In this document: positions 55,501 to 64,000 of the stretch, piece after piece
Layout: every line of letters begins with the position of its first letter
How positions within the stretch are numbered: position 1 is the first letter of the stretch
Assembly: GCA_963995525.1 (NCBI GenBank)
Contig: OZ023209.1
Span: 32,670,199-32,734,198 of the forward strand
Length of the DNA stretch: 64,000 nucleotides
DNA from: Escarpia spicata
Taxonomy: Eukaryota > Annelida > Polychaeta > Sabellida > Siboglinidae
Direction: 5' to 3'
Position numbers and translations under genes: made by a program
The notes under the pieces: generated by a model
Database searches by the model: none
Seen by the model: only the letters and a program-made list of their open reading frames with translations
What the model was told of the DNA's origin: nothing

Positions 55501-58500
55501 CAATGCAACCTTGCGCAGCCACACAACGTAACTACTATCCAAGTGATCAACAATGGAACAATCATGAAAACAATAACCTGGGTAAACATCCTTCAAACAG
55601 TTACTTTCCTTTTCCTGAAACTTCCCATACAACCTGCTTGAATCATGCAGGAGAAACATTTGTGCACACTTGGAATACTACAGTGGTGAACTACGACCTG
55701 CCACATTTGCTTGGTGGAAATCCATAATTTTGTCTTCAAGTTATGCACACAGCTATATATTTCTCAGTGGTTAATCGGTCTATAACATTCCTACTTCAAT
55801 TACCTATCGTCTGTTAAATTTCACTTGAAATCTGTCTGTACCATAAAAAGTGGTGAGGTTTGATCTTTACAAGTTCAACTTCACAAATCCATATTGTATG
55901 CAGGATGTCCATATGATGTGGCAGATGTGCTACATTCACTTTGTGACAACAGGACATCATGCAGAAATCTCAATGACATTTACGTTAGCCACGCATCAAG
56001 GCCACTGGATTAATTATGATAGTCAGAAAACACAGATTGATGTGGGCAAGAGACCACAACTCTGTCTACTCAAGAAGGTCGTATTATAAACTAGACACAT
56101 GCAATCCACACCATGCAACAACATGAAGATAAACCATTAGATTCCTAACTGTTATCAACGTCAATCAAAGCCACAATGAGCTAGACGTGAATGTTGTGTT
56201 GTCCTAAAAGTAAATGTCAAGGGTTATTTGTGTGTGGTGTGTGTGGAGTGCGGTGTGGTGTGTGGTGTGGTGTGTGTGTGTGCGGTGTGTGCGGTGTGTG
56301 CGGTGTGTGCGGTGTGTGTGTGTGTGGTGTGGTGTGTGTGGTGTGCGGTGTGCGGTGTGTGTGTGGTGTGGTGTGTGTGTGTGGTGTGCGGTGTGGTGTG
56401 CGGGGTGCGGTGTGTGTGGTGTGCGGTGTGTGTGTGTGGTGTGCTGTGCGTGGTGTGTGTGGTGTGTGTGGTGTGTGTGGTGTGTGTGGTGTGTGTGTGT
56501 GGTGTGTGTGGTGTGTGTGTGGTGTGTGGTGTGTGGTGTGTGTGGTGTGTGGTGGTGTGTGTGTGTGTGTGGTGTGCGGTGTGCGGGGTGTGTGTGTGCG
56601 GTGTGCGGTGTGCGGTGTGCGGTGTGCGGTGTGTGTGTGTGGTGTGTGGTGTGTGTGTCTGTGTGTGTGGTGCGTGCATGCAGTATGTGTGTGTGAGTGT
56701 GTGTGCGTGCATGCGTGTGTGTGTACAACATTTGTTCATCCTCACACCCTCCCCCGTCTGTGCTACAAACTGGTCTCGCCTGACAAACAAAGTTGGCCAA
56801 AGAGAAAACATGAAGTACAGTGGTTGATCTACGGTGACTGGAGTACTACCGACTCACCATTCGGGAGGAGAAGTTTCCATAGGAGCGGGACTGCTGATGT
56901 GAGAAAGCAACGTGCCAGGGTTAGCAGCGACATTACATACCAACCGATATCCTAACTACAAGGGCATCTGCATAGGATCATTAGGAACAATGAACAAACT
57001 CTGCTGAGAACAAGCAGCCATGTCCTCCAATTATGTGACACCAATCATGTGACGGTGGTGAACTTGTCGGTCAGCCAACAAAGTTAAAACACTGTTTCTT
57101 CAACTAGTTGTAAGTCAATTTACAGTTAGCACAGAACAATAACAAAGTGGTAAAACTCACAGAGCATCAAAATATTAGTTTGCTAGAACACATATTAGTT
57201 TGCTGGTAAGTATATTAGTTTGCTGGCAAGTATGTTGGCGTTCTCCAATTATGAAGTATATTAAAAACGGTGCTTAACGTCAATTATACTTTAAAACTGT
57301 CTGGTTGATGTTCACTTCTATGTAACGCCATAGCAAGCTGCTGACAGACAGACAAGGTTGTTAGTCTGAAAACAACATTTGACAATGAGAAATTATGGCA
57401 GGGATTACAACAAGTGACAAAATGACACAACACCACATTGTCACCATGCCGTTTTGCACCGTCACTGTCGGCAATGTCACAGACTCTCTGCACAAGTTGG
57501 CCACACAGTTTATAAAACATGTTAGTCACTTGGGGCAATAGATAATTTTCTTGAGACATGAAATATTGGGCCTCATTCAACCTTAATCCTGTGAGCTTGT
57601 AAAATTTTCATAAATGATAATAAAGTTTTATGGACAAAATAATGATGGGCTCTGAAACTTATTTAACTGAATACACTCACAAATTACGAGGACTTTTTAA
57701 ATAAATTTATTTGACTTCTTGGTACTAATTTTCACACATAAAATACACTTTAAAACAATAAAATATAAATCTTTGCAATACTGATGTGGTCATCAACATA
57801 TGAACTCATTACGTTTGTGAATCTTATCACATGACTAAGGACGTGCAAACCAGGTAAGTTACACTCACAGTAACTTGAGCAGACAAGTCACAAATACAGT
57901 AACGCTGCAAACAGAGTCATGACCAGACAAGTCACAACCACAGTTACACTACAAAATCATGACCATTCATGCTACAGCCACAGAAGCATTGCTAACAATG
58001 TCATGACCAGATAAGTCACAATCATAGTAACACTGCAGAGTCATGACCAGTCAAGCTACAGTAACACTGCAAACAGTGATATGACCAGACAATTCACAAC
58101 CACAGTAACAATACTGTCAAGACCAGGCAAGTTCCAGCAATGGCAACACTACAAAGAGTGACATAAACTGATGTTCGAAATTAGGGCATTTTGAAATGGT
58201 AAGCCCAACAAAACCCACGCTATATTATGCCATTTCAACAGCTCCTCAGAAAGGATCATCAACTAACAAACTCCCCCTTTCCTGTGAGAGTTTGTTCCCT
58301 GCCTATCACTCCATTCATCTACACCGTTTAAAACTGTAGAATCAAACTGAAAATGTTTTAAGAGGCAGCAGAGGTAGAAACCTTAGTGTATTACCTTCAC
58401 AGATGAGTACGCATCGCCGACTTTCTCTTCAAATGATTTGTATGCTGTTGTGTTCCTGACAACAATAGGTGTCATTTTGTAATGCAATGTTTACGTGTAG

Positions 58501-61500
58501 CATCTGTATAGGAAAAATAAGTGAAATAACTGCAACCAAACCATGGTTAAATCCTCACACTTAGCACATACAAAAATGCCCTACTAACAGGTGCTACATA
58601 AATCACATTACACTAGTTGCTCTAGTTCTATTATTATTACTAGCAAAAATACAAGCAGACACAGAAGATTGTTTACGGAGATATAACTGACGTTTGCTAT
58701 GTTGTGAATTTGATCAGCTGTTCTCAATGCTTCGTGTGTTTTGTATGATTGTTGCAAGTTATGTAAAACACTCCCAACTGCTGGTGAATGGACAGTTTAT
58801 GCAGCTCGGAACAAATGCAGAAAACACGCGTAACATTGCATACACACGATTAATGTCCATCTAACATTCTGTAAGAACCCTAAAATCCTTAACCTATGGA
58901 GAATAGAAGCGATATTTTTCTTCTGAAGGTTCGTAGATGAATCCGTTAAAGTTTGGCGCCCAAGACACAAACCATTGAGGAGGAAAACGATTATGTAAAC
59001 TCCTGTTCATTGTCTGACAGTGTTTATGTACAAACACTTACCTGACTTCACCAAGTTTCTTTGAAGCAAACAAACCAAACGACTTAAATGCAGCATTTGT
59101 CTTTTGATAGCTGCAAGAGAAAACATAACAACTGCTTCAACAATAAGTCACCAAGGGTGACCTTTTTGTGTGAAATCACCAGAAAGTAAATATTTGTTAA
59201 AAAAGAAAACACTGGCCTTGAAAGTATGTGTTCTCATTAGAAGATGGCTATAAATAGTATTACGCTGTGAAAAAAGAAAAGAAAATGTGGTTTCTAGATA
59301 ACTAAAATCCAGAGGGGTTGTTCACATGATTATGTGCCACCAATATATAACACTGAATATAGAACAAAAACATACACAAAAAACACGATACGTAAATTGA
59401 CAAAACATAAATTTTAACAACGGCAAATAAAACAAATAAATGCAGTAATACAAATAAATGCAGTAACACAAAATCATAGAAATTAACAGGTTTATGTAAA
59501 TGTAATAATCAGATTGGTAAACTGCAAGCAAATATAAATACATTTTGCTGCAAGCAAATGTAATATTATTTTACATTGCATGACTGAAGATGTTCCTGGA
59601 CTAGTACAAAATATTACAAATAAATGCAATCGTTCAAAGTTTGCAAGTCCTGTGACTAGGATCAGGATTATAGTTTATCCATACATGACTGAATAGTATT
59701 TTGTGACATTTCTTTGATGATCGACGAACATCTCCATGACCGACTGTCAAATACATAGAATTATTAGACACCAGCCAATAATTATCTTAACCATTGCTGC
59801 CAGGGAGTTGGTCACCAACGATTACAAGACATTTTCCGAACTGGTCAATATACCATCAGCGATTCACCCGAGGCGACACAATAAAGTTAACTGTGGAAGC
59901 TGCAAACGGATGACACGTGCGGCGCCACCTGGTAACAAAATCAAGAAGCGACACTCACGCCTCGGACCCTGTGATGTTGTCAGAGATCTGCACCAACTTT
60001 TCGTTCGTCCTCTGATACCTGGAGTGAGCAGTGCAACAGAAACAAAACATAATGTGTGTCAGGGGCATAGACCGGGGGCGGGGGTGAGCAAGGGCTTACC
60101 ACAGACCTTTCTACCCTTCTTCAAGACTGGCAGATGACTGTCAAGACGGGTAATAGCAACTGTTAAGACAGGTGGAATTTACAGGGGGCCAGCCGGCCAC
60201 TAGATTAACTAATACTTCCATCTAGGGGCCCACATTAATGACTATCAGTGGCACAGCTGGTAGTGAAACAAATCTGACGTGAATGGCTTCCACAAGCAAC
60301 CTGTTTGCGTGCTAAACGGCACTTTTGGTTAATTTAAGAATTGCGTTGGCTCGACCATATATATATATACAAATATATGTATTTATATATATCATATATA
60401 TATATATATGGATAAATAAATGGATATGTCAGATATGCCACATTGGTTTGGTTGAAATCTGTATTTTTGACCTGAAATTCTGTGTAAAGCTGTATAACAT
60501 GTTTCGTTGGTTTTAATATCAACCTTCCTATTCTAAATGAGTGTTGTTATCGATCATGCTACAAAATAATCCTACATCAAATGACATCCGTTTAGTTTGC
60601 TCAAAATCTGACTAGTTAGTAAATATAGTTCTTCAATGACCATTCAGTTTATAGTAAGTTTACCATTCAATTTTACACTTGTATAATGACTATCAAAAAT
60701 ATGTGCTTTATCATGTTTCGATTTGTAAGAACCAGGAAATCTGTACAATGTGATAACCGATATAATAACCAATGAAGTATGGTTTTAGTAACTTGATTTG
60801 ATCATGCATTTGTTCTTTCCAGGTAAAAGAACCAAATTTTAATATGTATTCAATAATATGTAGTCTTTGTTTTTGCTAGCACAAATGTCAATAAACAGCA
60901 AATCTGTTTTTTGTTCTCACTGTAACGCTGTCACTTGAAAAATCAAACACAAACAAAACAGGTATATTTATAGCTGAGAACTACTAAAGTCTGTCTTACT
61001 TGTACGCTGTACATAGTTCAATTTGAGATTGAAAGATTTAGGTCTGCTGCTTTGACAAATGAAAGCACCCCCTCCCCTGGCATACACCAACGTAAGAAAC
61101 AACACATGAAATATGTACAATACGAACAGTGCAACACCAAGACAAATCCAAGCAAAAGCAGGTAGAAAGAAAACAGACACAGCGTAATCTGTAATAGGCA
61201 CTGATGTTCTTGTGTTAGAGAGACTGTTTAAGTAGTCTATGATAAAAAGAAATATTGTAATAAATCATCATCGTTGCAATTCTAGAAATTACATGAAAGA
61301 AATCAATAACAATTAATGGGTAAATTAGAAAAACATATTCAACACTAAATAATGTAGTATTTTTCACAATAAAGTAATCGAACCAAGGCACTAAGCTCTG
61401 GTCTCTGCTTTGATATATACGATTCACCGTGTTACACCTCACAAGGTAACCTTTTGTGAACAAGATCATAATCATCATAATCAATGGCTAACTAGAACCT

Positions 61501-63941
61501 ACGTACAGTGATAGTCTGCATCCCGATTCATTTATGAGCACAGGTGTTCTGATCAACACCTGAGAATAACTCCCTCTAATCTATTATCAGGTAGACAAGA
61601 GAGGCAATGCTAACTGACAGCCGTGAAAAGTAATAGGTCTTTGTCACAAACACACTTACTGTCACAACATGTCACAGTCGCTGATATGTCAGTGATGCTG
61701 TCAAAAACACTCACACAGTCAGTAAATACTGTGTATGCAATGTTCTTACTGACAGGAATCTATTAAGGGTAGCCACTACTCGAAAACGCCCATATAACCA
61801 ATATGCCATATCTCTGTTAATACTGAACATATCATAACCAGATTTGGAGCACTGATTAGAAAAATTAATGGTATATGATGTGTGAAATATGGGCACGTTT
61901 GGTTGTGTATTACCATGGCAATGAACGTTTCAAGTGAGGTGGATTTTCACATCCTTGAAAATTATCCTGAGCTATCTGACTTCAGTGACTGTTGTTCAGG
62001 TTTGAGCATTTTTCAAGACGTCATGAAAAAAGCTCAAACCTAAAGTCCCATCTCACAACATTCATTGCAGTCAAACTTCCTTGCCCAAAACCATTTCATG
62101 GCACAAAGGAGTATTCTAGCTAATGATTCTTGACAACTGCATGATTACACATACAGGTGTTAGCTCAGAATAATTTTTAAGGATGCATGCCCCTCTATCA
62201 CACTAGACATGTTGATTGTCATGGCACTGCACAAGCAAATGAGCCCACATTCCACATATCATGCACTATTCATTTATCTAATTAGTACTCCAAATTTGGC
62301 TAAGATATGTTCAGTACTAACAGAGATATGGCCAATGGCCGTTTTCAGGTAGTGGCTACCCTTAAAGTCATTTAAAAATTGCAGCTCATGATTATGTCAC
62401 AATACCATCACCTGGGGACAGTTTCACTAAAATAATGAGCTCTTAAAAGAAAATCATCATTAAAAACAGAATCCTCTGCTAAATTTTAGTTTTTTTAAAA
62501 TATAAAAACCATCGTCCTAGCACCGAGGACATTATTTCAGTGACACACAAGCGAAAGTGTCCCAATGGTGCTTCCTGGTGTTGAAAGCTTTGTTTTACAA
62601 GATCAATATTAAGGAGCAAAATCTATTTTAAAGAGCAAAACTGGGTTCATGAGCTCATGAGGATGTTAGTGAAACAGTCCCCTGTTGTCATGTTCTTCCT
62701 AATTCCACGATCGTCACCCCATAACCCCCTTGTGTCCTCGCCTGCCCACCCTCACACACTTACGCATCCGACTCCTTGATGTTCTGTAAGCTGTGTTTGA
62801 CATCCTCTTTCAGTTCGACAATAACCCCGATGCCGAGTTGTTGCTTTAACTCTCCCGCACGATGAACCTTGGCCGCAAGCACGGAGCGTAGTGTTGCAAT
62901 CTCCTGCTCAACCTAAATATATATACATACATGACTGAAAGTTTACATGTGTTGCGAATGTTAGTTACAATTAAATGACTGAGAGTATGCATGAATAATG
63001 ACTGGAAGTAGACATGTGTAATGGTTGAAAGCCCACATGTAACGACTGAAACCAGAGATCAGTATTTAATGACAGAGGTGAGATGTAGTATTTGACATAG
63101 CCACCCATAACCCTGGATGTCATACAATGTCAGGCACTGCTAAGGTGATGATCTATTTTATGACCAAAAGGTGTATCAGTTAAATGAAATCAGAATATTT
63201 GGATAACTTTACTTTTTAAAACAGTTAAAACATATCTTTTTATGTTATGTTTTCTTTCTACATTTGTTTTATATCCCTGAATTATGTTAGTAAATAGGAT
63301 CAGTGCATCTATCAACCAATGAGTACTTAAATCAAGATTTCCTGACTGAAGTCATATACACAGATTTATATTTCTCTGGCACAGTGCCAAAGCGTCAACA
63401 ATTTATATCCCACACAACAAAAGCATGGCACTCATTTATACGGAGACAGTATGAACCAGGGTCACAAATGAGTTGTTCTACATCAGCTGTTTTATGTGTC
63501 ATACATCAGTCATGTTAGGCTTTAGCTGTTTAATTGAGAGTTGAAGAAAAACAATAAAAAGGAGACCTTGCAAAGCCAACCACCATGATGCCCCATGACC
63601 CTATCCACTCACTATGAGAACTAAAATCAAGTCCAAACTTCCTTGCAGTCTAATAGACATGCATACAGGTCTCTCTGGCTAAGTCCCTGCTCAAGTTGTG
63701 CTGCGATTAAGAAAGCACACAAGAGGTCGTAACTAAATGGTGATGCATGTCACCATCATGCGTGATTACACGATGTAAGTAGAGAAAACACAACACTTGC
63801 CTTATCCAGCTCACTCCTCCACTCTTCCTCCTGTCTCGCCTTCTCTGCCGGGTCTTGTATTACAGTAGCATCATGGTTGACGGCATTGTCATACTCCGGA
63901 GTTGTGATGGTGTCATAGAAACTGTCCTCGCCTCCTGGCAT
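52412..63941 (-). CDS. TPD52: TPD52 family (tumor protein D52-like) vesicle-trafficking protein
   Basis: Small coiled-coil protein of the D52 family, in animals linked to vesicle trafficking and homo-/hetero-dimerisation. Exons in transcript order: 63801-63941, 62764-62912, 59959-60018, 59042-59110, 58395-58455, 52412-52564; all phases agree. The sum is 633 nt, 210 residues plus stop, in the range of the human family. Landmarks: EEEWRSELDK joined to VEQEIATLRSVLAAKVHRAG and ELKQQLG (the coiled coil), then AYQRTNEKL, FASKKLGEVRNTTAYKSFEE and KVGDAYSSVK, and a tail with NDFGGVLGQT ... PLLPEEKVPL like human GGDFGEVL ... TEPLPEKTQESL. The first intron has a GC donor. A 33-nt in-frame cassette exon may lie at 56858-56890. 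The first ATG is in-window, but an upstream coding exon cannot be excluded. Orthology to a single human paralogue is not claimed. Confidence 0.92.
52817..53062. mobile_element. Foldback element in TPD52 last intron
   Basis: Arms of about 55 bp: gggatcatctcagcacatta ... agacaaaattactttc (52820-52872) and its diverged complement at 53007-53057. The right end borders ttaa. A small MITE-like inverted repeat. Confidence 0.7.
53063..54811 (-). other. TPD52 last intron, unassigned part
   Basis: AT-rich; no exon, repeat array or recognised element seen. Confidence 0.45.
54812..55293. repeat. 32/33-bp minisatellite, 14 units plus a degenerate one
   Basis: The unit is aaggtgaccacaaagcgagg followed by tggctgtatacc (32 bp); a ttacc variant makes it 33. 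Variants differ at ggtgacc/ggtaacc and tatacc/tatact. Each unit carries one GGTNACC palindrome. Units are nearly identical, so the array is young or homogenised. Confidence 0.95.
55294..56227 (-). other. TPD52 last intron, unassigned part
   Basis: Open frames at 55476-55727 and 55850-56089 on the plus strand match nothing I recognise and show no start or splice support. No repeat was found. Confidence 0.4.
56228..56728. repeat. (GT)n/(TGTGGTGTG)n simple-sequence tract, about 500 bp
   Basis: Interleaved tgtggtgtg, gtgcggtgtg and (tg)n blocks. All six frames are open over long stretches and encode only Cys/Val/Gly/Trp or His/Thr/Pro runs. Confidence 0.97.
56858..56890 (-). CDS. TPD52: Possible TPD52 33-nt cassette exon
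   Basis: On the minus strand tttctcacatcagcag precedes 33 nt encoding SRSYGNFSSRM, then gtgagt. It is phase 0 at both ends, so it can be included or skipped between the exons at 58395 and 52412 without changing frame. Read through instead, it would reach TAG at 56846-56848. D52 family genes are known for alternative exons in this area. Confidence 0.45.
57866..58165. repeat. Degenerate tandem repeat (about 40-50 bp)
   Basis: Repeated blocks of gtcatgaccagacaagtcac, aaccacagtaacactgcaaa and variants, about six diverged units, inside the TPD52 intron. Confidence 0.7.
58395..58455 (-). CDS. TPD52: TPD52 exon 5
   Basis: Acceptor attgttgtcag, donor gtaata. It encodes (R)NTTAYKSFEEKVGDAYSSVK; human NSPTFKSFEEKVE aligns. 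Confidence 0.93.
59042..59110 (-). CDS. TPD52: TPD52 exon 4
   Basis: Acceptor ctcttgcag, donor gtaagt. It encodes (A)YQKTNAAFKSFGLFASKK then LGEV; human SAAFSSVGSVITKKLEDV aligns. Confidence 0.9.
59959..60018 (-). CDS. TPD52: TPD52 exon 3
   Basis: 60 nt; acceptor ctcactccag, donor gtgagt, phases matching exons 2 and 4. It encodes (A)YQRTNEKLVQISDNITGSE(A); human AYVKTSEKLGEKNELVTAQ (D54) aligns in position and pattern. Confidence 0.82.
60019..61762 (-). other. TPD52 intron 2, right part
   Basis: AT-rich with a (TA)n run at 60356-60411; no other feature recognised. Confidence 0.45.
60356..60411. repeat. (TA)n-rich microsatellite
   Basis: Alternating tatatata runs forming an imperfect palindrome from ccatatat to atatatgg. 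Confidence 0.85.
61763..62365. mobile_element. 603-bp TTAA-flanked foldback element with very long arms
   Basis: TTAA at 61763-61766 and 62362-62365, with termini GGGTAGCCACTACTCGAAAA and, from the other side, GGGTAGCCACTACCTGAAAA. The inverted arms continue (ccatatctctgttaatactg, aacatatc, atttggag) for over 200 bp each with moderate divergence, leaving a loop of about 150 bp. The loop has its own small hairpin (aggtttgagc ... gctcaaacct). Confidence 0.85.
62412..62684. mobile_element. Foldback element, about 270 bp
   Basis: Ends ctggggacagtttcactaaa+ataatgagctc and the complement of gagctcatgaggatgttagt+gaaacagtcccctg: about 30-bp imperfect arms, 80 bp before TPD52 exon 2. Confidence 0.7.
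62764..62912 (-). CDS. TPD52: TPD52 exon 2 (coiled coil)
   Basis: Acceptor tatatttag, donor gtaagt, ends in phase 2. It encodes VEQEIATLRSVLAAKVHRAG, ELKQQLGIGVIVELKEDVKH and SLQNIKESDA; human [27 protein letters not shown] aligns strongly. Confidence 0.96.
63801..63941 (-). CDS. TPD52: TPD52 exon 1 (in-window start)
   Basis: ATG at 63941-63939; 47 codons, MPGGEDSFYDTITTPEYDNA, an acidic stretch, then EEEWRSELDK. The exon ends GATAAG before gcaagt, a GC-type donor in excellent consensus, needed for the exact phase-0 join to VEQEIA in exon 2. The longer reading past the donor is an intron artefact. Confidence 0.85.
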
Positions 63942-64000
63942 CAGTGTCAGTGAGTATCGATGACAGTGTCAGTGACAGTGTTATCAATGAGAGTGACAAC

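Noticed and set aside
55476..55727. 83-codon frame MNTMSLVMTMQPCAATQRNY
   Set aside because: No recognised domain, no repeat partner, antisense inside the TPD52 intron; probably chance.
56191..56955. Overlapping open frames of up to 254 codons over the GT-rich tract, both strands
   Set aside because: They are the product of simple-sequence DNA without stop codons; residues are only Cys/Val/Gly/Trp or His/Thr/Pro.
59736..60137. 133-codon plus-strand frame
   Set aside because: It overlaps the minus-strand TPD52 exon 3 (59959-60018), whose splice sites and phases fit; the plus frame is a shadow.

Overview
The window is eukaryotic, from an intron-rich, AT-rich animal genome full of transposons. 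Three protein-coding genes can be reconstructed exon by exon, with matching splice sites and reading phases. The best guess is a marine invertebrate, possibly a mollusc or another lophotrochozoan. That guess rests only on general genome style (large introns, CR1/L2 LINEs, a tRNA-derived SINE, Mutator-like and piggyBac-like DNA elements) and is not proven. There are no bacterial-style operons, rRNA genes or CRISPR arrays.

Layout. 1-2990: a broken CR1/L2-type LINE on the minus strand with a 36-bp tandem array upstream of it. 4648-15458 (+): the C-terminal nine exons (284 codons plus stop) of an SLC18B1-like major facilitator transporter. Its first exons lie left of the window. The introns hold LINE fragments and two striking tandem arrays, one of which amplifies the gene's own exon-intron junction. 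15459 to about 18150: its long 3' UTR. 18160-20300: a probable RPN2 promoter region, with two first-exon candidates and a tRNA-derived SINE. 24548-49772 (+): RPN2 (ribophorin II, a subunit of oligosaccharyltransferase), 18 well-supported coding exons plus a candidate first exon, 636 residues in total. Its introns hold five copies of a piggyBac-like TTAA element, a 2.5-kb TIR transposon, three copies of a 237-bp repeat, two foldback elements, a tyrosine-recombinase tail, a Mutator-like transposase remnant and several internal duplications of the gene. 52412-63941 (-): a TPD52-family gene, six supported coding exons (210 residues) plus a possible 33-nt cassette exon. It is transcribed towards RPN2. 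Its introns hold a 32-bp minisatellite, a GT-rich tract and several foldback elements.

The three genes are ordinary metazoan genes with no evident pathway in common: a vesicular transporter, ER N-glycosylation, and vesicle trafficking. The unusual content is in the introns. Here pieces carrying splice sites have been duplicated repeatedly: the SLC18B1 exon 5 donor seven times in tandem, the RPN2 exon 17 acceptor once, and perhaps the RPN2 exon 5 acceptor region once. All exon calls come from reading the sequence and from remembered family features. No alignment or database search was run.
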